Assembly: GCF_020524905.1 (NCBI RefSeq)
Contig: NZ_JAIVKI010000006.1
Location: 163,133 to 227,132, forward strand
From: Microbulbifer variabilis
GTDB lineage: Bacteria > Pseudomonadota > Gammaproteobacteria > Pseudomonadales > Cellvibrionaceae
DNA length: 64,000 nucleotides
Reading direction: 5' to 3'
Shown: positions 36,879 to 45,393 of the stretch, in pieces
Layout of the letters: every line of letters begins with the position of its first letter
How positions within the stretch are numbered: position 1 is the stretch's first letter
The notes under the pieces: model-generated
Database searches by the model: none
The model's input: the letters and a program-made list of their open reading frames with translations, nothing else
What the model was told of the DNA's origin: nothing
Translations under genes and position numbers: made by a program

Positions 36879-38252
36879 ATGGCCAAGTCCAAGCGTCCTC
36901 TGATCTCTATCAATCCATTGAATGGCGAAACACTGAAAACTTTCCATGAGATGAGTCGGGAAGAGCTCGATAAGGCAATAGGCCGAGCTGACAACGCATT
37001 CGGGGAATGGAGTGCTCGCAGCTTTAGTGAGCGGGCCTCAATACTCAAACGCGCCAGTGAATTGTTCGAGCAGCGCAGCGACACATTGGCTCGGTTAATG
37101 GCTCAAGAAATGGGTAAGAAACTTAGTGATGGCCTGGGTGAGTTAGCGCTTTGCGCAGAGATTTTTGATTACTATGCTGAGGAAGGGGAAAATATTTTAG
37201 CACCACAGCAACTATCTACCCGGGAAGGGGAGGGGACTTTAGTATTCCAGCCGTTAGGGGTTGTCTATGGTATCCAGCCGTGGAACTTTCCCTTCTATCA
37301 ACCTTCCCGTTTTACCGCTGCCAACTTAATCGCCGGCAATGTGGTGCTCACCAAACATGCCTCTAATGTACCCCAGTGTGCCGAGGCTTTTGAACAATTA
37401 TTATTTGATGCCGGCGTACCCAAGGGTGTCTACACTAACCTACCGGTCACTTCTGCGGGTGCTGCACCGATTATTGATGATGACCGGGTAAAAGGAATTT
37501 CTTTTACCGGCAGTAATGCCGCAGGTGCAAAAGTGGCGGAACAGGCGGGTCGCAATGTAAAGAAAACCGTAATGGAACTGGGCGGAGTCGATCCATTTAT
37601 TGTGCTTGAAGATGCGGATATGGATTTGACCGTTGAGCGATTTGTGGAGGGCAAACTTGGCAACTGTGGCCAAATTTGCCTAGCCGCTAAGAGGATTATC
37701 TTAACCGAGCCGATTGCCGATGAATTCCTGGGGCGAGTCACCAAGTTGTTTAAACAATTAAAACCGGGTGATCCCCTTAAAGACACTACTGATTACGGGC
37801 CTTTATGTACCGAAAAGGCGGCAGAACACCTGGAAGAGCAGGTCAGTAAATCGGTCAAGGCTGGGGCCCATTTACTGGTGGGGGGGAAACGCAACGGAGC
37901 CTTCGTTGAGCCCGGTATCTTAACGGATATACCCGAGGGCTCACCTGCGGCAGAAGAAGAACTGTTTGGCCCAATCGCTTGTGTTTGGGTGGTAAAAGAT
38001 GAGAAAGCCGCTATCGAGATGGCCAATGACAGCCGCTTTGGCTTGGGTGGCTCTGTCTATACCAAGGATCACGCGAGAGGGCAGCGCGTAGCCGAAAAAC
38101 TGGAGTGCGGTACTGCCTTCGTGAATCATGTGGCCTCAAGCTATGCGAGTATGCCGATGGGCGGCGTGAAGAAGTCCGGTTATGGTCGAGAGTTGGGCGA
38201 GCTGGGGATCAAAGAATTTGTGAATCAGAAATTGATACGACACTTCAATTAA
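36879..38252 (+). CDS. Succinate-semialdehyde dehydrogenase-like aldehyde dehydrogenase
   Basis: A 457-residue NAD(P)-dependent aldehyde dehydrogenase. Motifs: YGIQPWNFPFYQ (active-site Asn), SFTGSNAAGAKVAEQAGRNVKKTVMELGG region (cofactor loop and Glu), and GQICLAAKRI with the catalytic Cys (about residue 267). The AAKR after the Cys and the overall length match the Sad/GabD-like group that oxidises succinate semialdehyde. The usual ELGGSDPF reads ELGGVDPF here. GGGAG precedes the ATG. It is followed 102 bp later by an SDR gene. Confidence 0.88.
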   Translation: MAKSKRPLISINPLNGETLKTFHEMSREELDKAIGRADNAFGEWSARSFSERASILKRASELFEQRSDTLARLMAQEMGKKLSDGLGELALCAEIFDYYAEEGENILAPQQLSTREGEGTLVFQPLGVVYGIQPWNFPFYQPSRFTAANLIAGNVVLTKHASNVPQCAEAFEQLLFDAGVPKGVYTNLPVTSAGAAPIIDDDRVKGISFTGSNAAGAKVAEQAGRNVKKTVMELGGVDPFIVLEDADMDLTVERFVEGKLGNCGQICLAAKRIILTEPIADEFLGRVTKLFKQLKPGDPLKDTTDYGPLCTEKAAEHLEEQVSKSVKAGAHLLVGGKRNGAFVEPGILTDIPEGSPAAEEELFGPIACVWVVKDEKAAIEMANDSRFGLGGSVYTKDHARGQRVAEKLECGTAFVNHVASSYASMPMGGVKKSGYGRELGELGIKEFVNQKLIRHFN

Positions 38253-38354
38253 GGAGGTTACTCCAACCGGCCACCCTCGCGAGATTGCGGGGGTTCTGCT
38301 GCAGTTTTTATAGCTCCCCATCAAGATTGTGTTAACGCTTGCCTGGAGACACCA

Positions 38355-38990
38355 ATGAAAATACTTGTTGCCGGCGCTAATGGTGCTATAGGTCAGATCC
38401 TTGTCGATAAATTAATCGAAAGAGGCTACGAAGTAACTGGCATGGTGCGCAAGGAGTCTCAACAGGAAGCTCTGCGTAAAGCCGGGGCGCACCCCGTTCT
38501 TGCGGACCTCACCGATATGGAATCTCTGGCTAAAGCAGTAGAGAAACAAGACGCAGTGGTTTTTGTTGCAGGCTCAAAAGGAAAAGCCCTCGAATCGGTG
38601 GATAGGGATGGAGCCATCCAACTTTGTGATGCGGCGAAAAATGCTGGTATTCGGCGATTTATACTGCTGAGTTCTATTTTTGCTGGGCGCCCAGGGCGGG
38701 GTCCTGAAAATTTGCAACCATACCTGAAGGCTAAACTCACAGCGGATGTTCATATGCAAAAAAGCGGCCTGGACTATACGATTTTGCGACCGGGAGCACT
38801 AAAGGATACGGCAGAAACAGGGGCTATCCGTATAGATGACTCTTTTGAGGGCACTAAGGCGGAGATAAGCCGAGGCGATGTAGCAGAGGTTATCGCTGCA
38901 TCCCTGTCCGAACCCAAAACGATTGGTGCAGTATTTGAGTTTATAGCGGGAGATACTCCGATTGCAGAAGCCCTGTCCCGCTTGGGTTAA
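38355..38990 (+). CDS. NAD(P)-binding atypical SDR (YwnB/SDR_a5-like)
   Basis: A 211-residue Rossmann-fold protein. The nucleotide-binding motif is GANGAIG (residues 7-13). The LSSIFAG segment (about 100-106) and YLKAK (about 118-122) correspond to the active-site Ser/Tyr/Lys region, and LDYTILRPGAL (about 136-146) is typical of atypical SDRs of the NAD(P)H-binding type. Substrate unknown; related proteins act as NADPH sensors or flavin/biliverdin-type reductases. GGAGA lies before the ATG. Confidence 0.85.
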   Translation: MKILVAGANGAIGQILVDKLIERGYEVTGMVRKESQQEALRKAGAHPVLADLTDMESLAKAVEKQDAVVFVAGSKGKALESVDRDGAIQLCDAAKNAGIRRFILLSSIFAGRPGRGPENLQPYLKAKLTADVHMQKSGLDYTILRPGALKDTAETGAIRIDDSFEGTKAEISRGDVAEVIAASLSEPKTIGAVFEFIAGDTPIAEALSRLG

Positions 38991-39016
38991 GTTGGGCGGT
39001 GACAATGAAAAACCAC

Positions 39017-40753
39017 TTATCGAGCCTGTAATCGTTCTTTGGTGTTGCTGACAATATCCTTGCTGTCCAGATCGCGTTGTTGGCGGCGCTCTATCCAGGT
39101 TTTAATTTTCTTATCATCTACACCTTGTGATTGCAGCACTGCCGCGGCTAGATCCAGTCCACGGGGAGTACTCCTATTAACCACCGGATACATGTCAAGA
39201 GATTTAAAGCGCTCCAGATCGCTATCACCATCGACAGCAACGAAGCGCTTTAAATTGGGGTAGCGTGCGGATACAACCGGTCTTAGCGCCCTCGATAATT
39301 CATAACGAACAATGGTGATAACAATGGCCGAGCGCTCCGCATACTGGAAGGTTTCCATCATACGGATATCAGCCAGGTCACCAAAAGCCACCGGATAGCC
39401 ATCGGCACTAGCCCTGAGAAACCGATCGTAGTCCATTTCGATGGCATCGTAGCCTATTTTTTGAGCTTCCAGGGCGTCGGCAACCAAACGTCCAACTTCG
39501 CCCATACCAAAAATCACCACTGGCGCTGTTGATGTGACCGGCTTGGATTCATGGCTAGGTGCCTTAGAGGATGAGCGCCTCCACAGAAACTTTCCTAAAC
39601 GATTTCCAAGATTCGAAAGTGTTGGAGTGAGTGCTAAACTGGCGGCCACCCCGGTAATGACAATACCAACGGCCTGCTCCCCCAGTGATTCACGGGCGAG
39701 AGGCATAGCAATAATAACGAAGACAAATTCACTGCCCTGTGCCAGCAGAGACCCCAATTGCAGCGATCCGGGAAGAGACCAGCCGCAGGCCCGAGCCGCC
39801 AAGGCCACCAGAAAAACTTTGACTGTCATTAGAATTAAGATAAAGAGAATGATTTTTGCCCACTCATCCAACAGGATGCGCCAGTCCAGGGACATACCCA
39901 CGGTAATAAAGAAAAATGCCAGCAGTAAATTACGAAAAGGCTTCGCTTCCGTTTGGATCACATGGCGATAAGGGGTCTCACTGATCATCATTCCTCCCAG
40001 AAACGCCCCCAATGTCAGGGACAATCCCACAGCACCGGTGCCGGCTGCTGTAGCAAGGACGACCAGAAGCGCCATGGCCGTGAAAACCTCTTCGTTCCTG
40101 GTTTTGGATAACAGCCCAAATAATGGCCGGATGGCATAGCGACCAAGTAGGACGGCGGTAACAAATGCGACCACTGATTTTGCGATGGCGGAAAGTATTT
40201 CTGCAGTAAGGCCATTGTGAGTTGAGGATGGGCTGCCCCCCTCCAGTGAACTTGCCAGCACCAGCAGGAAAATTGCGCAGATATCCTGAAAAATCAGCAC
40301 CGCAGTTCCGGTGCGACCAACGGGACAGTCTTGTTGCCCCCTCTCTGTGAGACTTTGAACCACGACTGCCGTCGATGAGAGTGCAAGCGCGCCCCCAATG
40401 ACCCCGGCATAGGCAGGGGAAACCCCCAGAGCCAAGGCGATACCTGCAAAAGCGGCTCCGCACAGCAGAATCTGCAGGGGACCCAGAATGAAAATATCCC
40501 TTCGGGCATTCCAGATATTCGATAGGGTAAAATGAAGGCCTATATCAAACAGCAGGAAAACAACACCAAGTTCCGCTAGCAGGTGGGTGGTATTGCTTTC
40601 CGGGATCAAATCCAGGGCATGGGGCCCCACCGCCAGGCCCGCAATGAGATAGCCGACAATTGGGCTCAACCTGAGAGGGCGCATCAAAATGATCGCCAAT
40701 ACACCGAGAAGCAGCAATGTAATGACGGGAACGAGTGCGTGTATATCTTCCAT
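39017..40753 (-). CDS. Kef-type potassium/proton antiporter (CPA2) with RCK domain
   Basis: A 578-residue protein. Residues 1-380 form the CPA2 exchanger with about 12 helices (PIVGYLIAGLAVGPHALDLI start; GGALALSSTAVVVQSL and GALFLGGMMISETPYRH-like segments). A linker is followed by a RCK/TrkA-N domain starting APVVIFGMGEVGRLVADAL (GxGxxG nucleotide motif, about 415-433). KefB/KefC proteins exchange potassium for protons and respond to glutathione adducts and NAD(H). There is no KefF/KefG partner nearby, so it may be the YbaL-like branch. Confidence 0.88.
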   Translation of the reverse strand: MEDIHALVPVITLLLLGVLAIILMRPLRLSPIVGYLIAGLAVGPHALDLIPESNTTHLLAELGVVFLLFDIGLHFTLSNIWNARRDIFILGPLQILLCGAAFAGIALALGVSPAYAGVIGGALALSSTAVVVQSLTERGQQDCPVGRTGTAVLIFQDICAIFLLVLASSLEGGSPSSTHNGLTAEILSAIAKSVVAFVTAVLLGRYAIRPLFGLLSKTRNEEVFTAMALLVVLATAAGTGAVGLSLTLGAFLGGMMISETPYRHVIQTEAKPFRNLLLAFFFITVGMSLDWRILLDEWAKIILFILILMTVKVFLVALAARACGWSLPGSLQLGSLLAQGSEFVFVIIAMPLARESLGEQAVGIVITGVAASLALTPTLSNLGNRLGKFLWRRSSSKAPSHESKPVTSTAPVVIFGMGEVGRLVADALEAQKIGYDAIEMDYDRFLRASADGYPVAFGDLADIRMMETFQYAERSAIVITIVRYELSRALRPVVSARYPNLKRFVAVDGDSDLERFKSLDMYPVVNRSTPRGLDLAAAVLQSQGVDDKKIKTWIERRQQRDLDSKDIVSNTKERLQAR

Positions 40754-41195
40754 GATGTCAGTAAATTAGCCCTCTCCCTTTGGTCTGTCAAAGGTGCTCA
40801 AGGTTAAGGGTTTCTAGAGTGTCTCTAGTACTGGCGTATGTTTATTGCGAAATGCCTTTGGGAAAAGTGTAGTCAGGCATTTGTGTGTATTCGTGTAATA
40901 CGAGCAGAGATCAACCCCAAAATTTCCACCAAGGCTTTTGGGGTTTGCACAGATGGATATTCGCGATTTTGGTGCCTGGGGGAACACCTTGAAGCTGCTC
41001 ATGGATTTGCCCTTGAAAAGAAATGTAGACCACAAGATTCATAGCTTCTACATTTTCAGCTACAACTTCTCCACCAAAAATCAGTGGTTTTTTGAATCCG
41101 TATACCTCTCCTTTTTAAGGGATATCTCGGAGTAGGCTATTCCTCAAGAGGCCAGAGGCACGGGGTGAACTTGAGCAACTTGCAGGGTAATTGCA
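40754..41195. other. Intergenic region with a 10-bp perfect inverted repeat
   Basis: AACCCCAAAA (40913-40922) and TTTTGGGGTT (40936-40945) pair perfectly over a 13-base loop. A smaller hairpin CTAGAG-TGT-CTCTAG is at 40814-40828. Just after the large repeat an open plus-strand frame starting ATG at 40953 (about 60 residues, MDIRDFGAWGNTLKLL start) looks mildly protein-like and could be a gene fragment; I cannot identify it. This marks the left border of the A+T-rich small-gene region. Confidence 0.4.
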
Positions 41196-41522
41196 CTATG
41201 TTCCCCAAATGAATAATGACAGTGCAGACCAAATACATGACAACAGTAACCCAAAGCCCAAATATTTAAACTTTGAATCGTAAGCTTTAACCAAATTATT
41301 GCCAGCAGCAACGACCGGTTCATGTTTACAGCTTTTGTGACCGCCAGATAATGCAAAATCGAAGCAAGCAAAACCGGTAGTATATTTTAGCGGGGACCAA
41401 CCTGAGTTTGCTTTGAAAGTTGCTGGTTCTCGGCTTTTAAACTCTCGATAAAAGAGAAGGTGTAGATATGCCCAGTGAGTGCATATACTCATCCAGATGA
41501 TTACTAACACTATGTCTATCAT
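41196..41522 (-). CDS. Small membrane protein of unknown function
   Basis: 108 residues, not recognised. Hydrophobic helices lie at both ends (about 2-22 and 88-106) around a basic, Lys/Ser-rich centre with KYTTGFACFDFALSGGHKSC. The preceding gene on the same strand ends 32 bp upstream. It is the last of a run of small minus-strand genes with low G+C. Confidence 0.5.
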   Translation of the reverse strand: MIDIVLVIIWMSICTHWAYLHLLFYREFKSREPATFKANSGWSPLKYTTGFACFDFALSGGHKSCKHEPVVAAGNNLVKAYDSKFKYLGFGLLLSCIWSALSLFIWGT

Positions 41523-41554
41523 TGATACTTAACATTCCGTAGAGGCCCGAAGCC

Positions 41555-41920
41555 TCACACCTTGTGATTGTTGTGCATTTTCCTCACACGATCCCTCGGA
41601 GTGAGAACTTTGGCTCCAGGATCCACTAAAATTCCGCCCGTATAATCTAGCCACTTACCTAACAATGAAAACACTTTGGAGTAACCTTCCCAGCCTTTAA
41701 AATATCCAAAAACGGCGGATACAATATATACAATTGTAAGTATGCAAAAAAAAGTTTCTTCATGGCTGGCAAAGAAAAGCCCACCGATAACTCCTGTGTA
41801 AGTTGTTCCTCTAGTCAGTAGTGCGAAGAAACCCACATAGATAAAAATTAGAAAAGTGATAGGAACAAGCCCCAGCATTAATCCTCTAGCAATTTTCTCC
41901 GCTTTTGATGGTTGATACAT
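41555..41920 (-). CDS. Small membrane protein of unknown function
   Basis: 121 residues, not recognised. Two hydrophobic segments (about 14-36 and 55-74) are joined by a short loop; the C-terminal 35 residues are soluble and basic (TPRDRVRKMHNNHKV). It is one of the run of small minus-strand genes. It ends with a short GC-rich GAGGC-TTC-GGGCCTC-like hairpin overlapping the spacer to the next gene. Confidence 0.5.
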   Translation of the reverse strand: MYQPSKAEKIARGLMLGLVPITFLIFIYVGFFALLTRGTTYTGVIGGLFFASHEETFFCILTIVYIVSAVFGYFKGWEGYSKVFSLLGKWLDYTGGILVDPGAKVLTPRDRVRKMHNNHKV

Positions 41921-41940
41921 TTGCTATACCGATGCATAGC

Positions 41941-41991
41941 GCCTCAATAATGGCCGGAGCATGCAATGAGAGGACCCGGCATTAAATAGGC
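41941..41991. repeat. Imperfect inverted repeat between small genes
   Basis: GCCTCAATAATGGCCGG (41941-41957) pairs with CCGGCATTAAATAGGC (41976-41991) with a small internal bulge and an unpaired base, around an 18-base loop. Its bulged form resembles the folded structure of integron attC sites, but no core 7-mers were found at its ends; a terminator is the alternative. Confidence 0.4.
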
Positions 41992-42000
41992 TATTTTGAT

Positions 42001-42405
42001 TTACTGAGGTTTTTCTGTAAGCAGATACATTTCTCGAACAAGTACCTTCGTTGCTTGAGCTGTAGTAAATGGCGAATTCTCGCATCTCACTACCCCCTCA
42101 ACTCTTGGTGCACCTGTCATGGTTATAAGTGGCAGGAAGAGTGTTTCTACGTCCGTAACCATGTAATGATGCTCGCCATCTTGATATATCATTGTCTCAA
42201 ACTTGCCGCCACAGAGCTCGGAAGCCTTGTACTCCCAGTCTACCTTTACCTTGTCAGAGCTTTCAAAGACTCTGCCAGCCGCAACCTCCCTGATATAAAA
42301 CAATCCATCGTCAATTCTGATGTGATGATTGTTGGGGCCATCAAATTCATTTGTACTTGCGCACCCTGCTAGTGATGCCAAAAAGAACGCTAATAATATT
42401 CTCAT
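42001..42405 (-). CDS. Small lipoprotein of unknown function
   Basis: 134 residues. The N terminus is a lipoprotein signal with lipobox LAGC (Cys at residue 15). The mature part contains two further Cys (SELCGGKF and VVRCENSP) that could pair. No family recognised. The gene lies in the run of small minus-strand genes, 72 bp after the zinc-ribbon membrane protein gene. Confidence 0.6.
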   Translation of the reverse strand: MRILLAFFLASLAGCASTNEFDGPNNHHIRIDDGLFYIREVAAGRVFESSDKVKVDWEYKASELCGGKFETMIYQDGEHHYMVTDVETLFLPLITMTGAPRVEGVVRCENSPFTTAQATKVLVREMYLLTEKPQ

Positions 42406-42476
42406 ACTTTCTTTCTCGATTTTAATTATTGCTTATTAATAATGGGCAGGTGAAAGAGCAATTGTGCCGTAGCTTC

Positions 42477-42794
42477 TTATAAGTTTTTTCCACGAATCTT
42501 CTCCCTTAAGGCTCTAATGCCGACTGGTTTTAGTGAGCAATAGCTTGCAAAAACATATTCAACTAGAAACGGAACAATTAGTAATAAGGAACCAAACACA
42601 AGCAAACTTTCAAATGCCAACCCCGTATAGATGGGAAGGCAGGGGATAAATATCCATCCGAATGATGACGCCCACTTAGATAAGGATGTGTATTTATACT
42701 GAAAGAAGCAATTGTCGCAATGCATTCTACTTGAGAATGACAGTACCTTTACCTTTATCGCTTTCTTTTTGCATTTTGGACACTTTCTCATCAT
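42477..42794 (-). CDS. Small zinc-ribbon membrane protein
   Basis: 105 residues. An N-terminal zinc ribbon is formed by CPKC (residues 5-8) and CDNC (about 26-29); then two hydrophobic segments (about 46-62 and 63-85) and a basic C terminus. The layout resembles small bacterial zinc-ribbon/two-helix proteins of unknown function. It follows the upstream membrane-protein gene by 21 bp, the tightest spacing in this run. Confidence 0.55.
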   Translation of the reverse strand: MMRKCPKCKKKAIKVKVLSFSSRMHCDNCFFQYKYTSLSKWASSFGWIFIPCLPIYTGLAFESLLVFGSLLLIVPFLVEYVFASYCSLKPVGIRALREKIRGKNL

Positions 42795-42815
42795 GAACTA
42801 TATCACTAGGCCTCT

Positions 42816-43238
42816 TTAGCTACCTACTTCCCTAAACTTATAATGTGGCTTAACGGATACGAACCAAAAGGTAAGTGAAACCAAGAAGCCACACGACATA
42901 TATATTCCATAGCCAACGTCTTGCAATTGTGCCGGCGTATTATGCTTTGCATTCATAAAATATTGAAACAACGCAGGGCTTAGTAAACCAACCAGACAGT
43001 AAGGTAGCCAATGCTCTATTGACAGCCGATTCAATACAATATGTGTTGGGATTCCTACCGCCAAGGTAAAAGTGTAGGAAATTGCAAGAAAACCTATACT
43101 TACCATAAAAAATAACAAGATCGCCTCATGGGCTTGCATTTCGCCCTTTGCAACTTCAGGTATGAATAGGGCAAGCCAAACCAAGATCGAAGCTGACGGC
43201 GCAAGAAAAAACCCTATGAAGCTTCTCTTTAGGTTCAT
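42816..43238 (-). CDS. Four-helix membrane protein of unknown function
   Basis: 140 residues with four predicted membrane helices (about 8-26, 38-62, 75-92 and 110-128) and short polar loops. Not recognised. It is closely followed by the zinc-ribbon membrane protein gene, so those two may work together. Confidence 0.55.
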   Translation of the reverse strand: MNLKRSFIGFFLAPSASILVWLALFIPEVAKGEMQAHEAILLFFMVSIGFLAISYTFTLAVGIPTHIVLNRLSIEHWLPYCLVGLLSPALFQYFMNAKHNTPAQLQDVGYGIYMSCGFLVSLTFWFVSVKPHYKFREVGS

Positions 43239-43300
43239 AATTGATTCACATTACACTTGCAGTAGTTGCGCGAACCTTGCACGTCGATAACCTGATATTG

Positions 43301-43669
43301 TTAAAATGGATCTGCCGTAGTAGGGAAGTGGGCGTGTATATTCTCAACGCCACATACATTGCAGACGCTCTTAATTTTAAGTTTATAGTTTACAAAAAAA
43401 CTCAACATTTTTAGGAAGTACGGCACCGACTTCAAGATCAAAAAAAGCATTAATAGATAGCCTGCACCACTTCGAACCCCATACCAATTTCTATCCCCAA
43501 ACTCACCTGAATCAATGGATGAAATCAGCGCGGTTAAAACACCCCAACCAACCAGGTACAATATGCCAGAGAAAAACCCACCAAGAAAAATTATTCCTAT
43601 TAGGTCTGCAATACTTGCTCTAAATTGGATGCGAGGCCGTTTAATTTTATTACAGCAACGGAAATTCAT
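43301..43669 (-). CDS. Small membrane protein with C-terminal CxxC
   Basis: 122 residues. Two hydrophobic segments (about 23-50 and 68-90) follow a basic N terminus with two Cys; the C-terminal tail has CNVCG and ends HFPTTADPF. Not recognised. Its stop codon overlaps a GTTAAAA sequence on the plus strand (43300-43306), similar to the core 7-mer seen at the end of the next gene. Confidence 0.5.
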   Translation of the reverse strand: MNFRCCNKIKRPRIQFRASIADLIGIIFLGGFFSGILYLVGWGVLTALISSIDSGEFGDRNWYGVRSGAGYLLMLFLILKSVPYFLKMLSFFVNYKLKIKSVCNVCGVENIHAHFPTTADPF

Positions 43670-43730
43670 ACAGACCCTTTAATACCCCAAAAAGCAGCGT
43701 GCTCCGAAAGGGAGGGTCAGCCTTTGTTTG

Positions 43731-44288
43731 TTATACATTTTTGACTTTTCCATAACCGACTGGGCACTGCTTTTCTTTCTTACGGGTGTCACATACGTAC
43801 ACTTCCCTAAAATTTTTCGCCCAATTTTCCATCTCTTCTTTAGATACATCGCCGCGCCAAATTTTTTGAAGATGGTAAACATTATCCCTCCCTTTAATTG
43901 CCAGCTGCAAAATCTGGGCTTTAAAGTCTTTTCCATTCATACAAACGGTACGCCACATAACTGACTTATAGTTTTTATCCGGAATAAGTTCTAGGTCGAT
44001 TGACTCAAATGACTGGCATGATTTTCTCCCTGGATCATCTTGAATTTTCCGCACTTGATTAAGCTTTGATCTGTTTCCTCCCTGGATGTTTATCACATAA
44101 GCATCAGCCATTCCTTTTTCCTTGCTCTTCCACATGAGACTTTTTAGAGAGCCTTCGACACTCATCAAAACTTCCCATTTGTCAGGATCTAGTTCATACG
44201 GCGTAATAAGATTTTCACCTTTGTAGAACTCGTCGGCGAAAGAGCTTAAAGAAAGCGTAACCATGGCCAATAGTAGAATATGTCTCAT
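43731..44288 (-). CDS. Secreted protein of unknown function, bounded by matching 7-mers
   Basis: The frame opens at 44345, but ATG at 44288 with AAGGAAA upstream gives a proper signal peptide (MRHILLLAMVTLSLSSFADE), so the protein has 185 residues. The mature part has four Cys (about CQSF, TVCMNG, YVCDTRKK and KQCPVG) likely in disulfides. Not recognised. On the coding strand the gene is preceded by GTTATAC (44301-44307) and its stop overlaps GTATAAC (43730-43736), its exact complement, as expected for the two ends of an integron cassette. Confidence 0.6.
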   Translation of the reverse strand: MRHILLLAMVTLSLSSFADEFYKGENLITPYELDPDKWEVLMSVEGSLKSLMWKSKEKGMADAYVINIQGGNRSKLNQVRKIQDDPGRKSCQSFESIDLELIPDKNYKSVMWRTVCMNGKDFKAQILQLAIKGRDNVYHLQKIWRGDVSKEEMENWAKNFREVYVCDTRKKEKQCPVGYGKVKNV

Positions 44289-44300
44289 GATTTTCCTTGT

Positions 44301-44381
44301 GTATAACGTCAAGTTAAAGGGCGTGCGGCTTTTTGTGTGCCCCAAAGAGTAATAGCGAATGGTTTGAAGGCATTGTTAACT
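44301..44381 (-). repeat. attC-like junction between two small genes
   Basis: On the minus strand this 81-bp stretch begins AGTTAAC (44381-44375), followed by AATGCCTTCAAAC, and ends CGTTATAC (44301-44308). The end 7-mers resemble the inverse core and core sites of attC. The inner arms pair only partly by eye, so this is a candidate, not a certain attC. Confidence 0.4.
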
Positions 44382-44502
44382 TCGCCCTTCTGAATTTTCA
44401 AGAGTATCGGGATAGATCTCTTTTAAGTAGAAAGTGAATAAGGCTGCATACACGCTTACTATCTTAGCTGGCCTCTGTTGTAAAGCTGTGGAGGATAGAG
44501 AG

Positions 44503-44778
44503 TCAAGGCATATTAAATCTACCAATCAACACTGTATGATATACGGCGCTTTGCAGAGGTGACAAGTTGGACTCATAAACCTTTATGGGATTTTTTGATA
44601 GGCCAACAATGCATCTTAGTGCTAGCAAGGCGAGCACTAAAAATCCGGCGATCAGCCAAAGTTGGACCATAGGTAATACAGCCGAATATATCGAAAAAGC
44701 GGAATACATTACAAAATACAGTATGATAAAACTCGCTGTGGTATTTATAAGATTAGCTCTTCTAAATATTGCGCCCAC
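44503..44778 (-). CDS. Small membrane protein of unknown function
   Basis: 91 residues, two hydrophobic helices (about 10-30 and 36-56) and a short soluble tail. Not recognised. On the coding strand GTTAGCT lies just upstream (44798-44792) and AGTTAAC downstream (44381-44375), complementary at six of seven positions, so it too looks like a cassette gene. The 120 bp after the stop hold no gene. Confidence 0.45.
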   Translation of the reverse strand: MGAIFRRANLINTTASFIILYFVMYSAFSIYSAVLPMVQLWLIAGFLVLALLALRCIVGLSKNPIKVYESNLSPLQSAVYHTVLIGRFNMP

Positions 44779-44791
44779 AATTTCCTTTAAA

Positions 44792-44899
44792 AGCTAACGT
44801 CCGGCCCGGCACTATTCACCGAATTTACGTGCCACTTCATCTCATTACCCACAAAACAAGAGCCACTATTTATACATCGGCTGCCATTCCTCGTTAGGA
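44792..44899 (-). repeat. attC-like junction between two small genes
   Basis: On the minus strand it begins TCCTAACGAGG (44899-44889) and ends GGACGTTAGCT (44802-44792), so CTAACG and CGTTAG bracket about 100 bp. Inside, GGCAC (44809-44813) and GTGCC can pair. Length and ends resemble long attC sites of the Vibrio-repeat type; the inner stem is imperfect. Confidence 0.4.
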
Positions 44900-44907
44900 A
44901 TCTACTA

Positions 44908-45393
44908 CTAGATTGACTCCGATAAGGTAGACAGATCACTTTGCGCGGCTTTCTCTGATTTTGGCAGTAAGATATGATATCCAGATAATGCTGGTATATA
45001 TTTTGTGGCTACCGCTTCAGCCGGCGGCCTGCCGCCTTGATTCGAAAAATAATATTCAAAGTAGTAGGCTTTGCCCCCCTCAAATGCTCCAGTGAATTCT
45101 AATATCTTTGGCCCCATGAAAGCATTTGCTTGAAGAGCTATTGTATAGGTTCCAGGGTTCAATCTGACTTTGAGGAAACCAAGGTTGTTCAAGCAACCCC
45201 CCTCCTGATCATTGATCAATAATTTTAAGCAAACCGTTGATCCATCATTGGCCTCTGGCCGATAAACGTAAATTATTGCTTCTGATTTTGACAGAGGACT
45301 ATGCGGAGTATATTTGGGGCCTTTTGCTATAGGCCCAGCACAGCCGGCCGCCAGCAAAAGCAGAAATGATAATATTCCAATTCTCAGTGTCAT
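44908..45393 (-). CDS. Lipoprotein of unknown function (DUF2846-like)
   Basis: The frame is open from GTG at 45444, but ATG at 45393 with AGGG upstream gives a compact lipoprotein signal ending LLAAGC, so the mature protein starts at that Cys (161 residues in all). The pattern EAIIYVYRP, then LLINDQ and LKVRLNPGTYTIALQA, resembles the DUF2846 group of small envelope lipoproteins. Function unknown. It is the first gene of the run of small minus-strand genes. Confidence 0.6.
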   Translation of the reverse strand: MTLRIGILSFLLLLAAGCAGPIAKGPKYTPHSPLSKSEAIIYVYRPEANDGSTVCLKLLINDQEGGCLNNLGFLKVRLNPGTYTIALQANAFMGPKILEFTGAFEGGKAYYFEYYFSNQGGRPPAEAVATKYIPALSGYHILLPKSEKAAQSDLSTLSESI

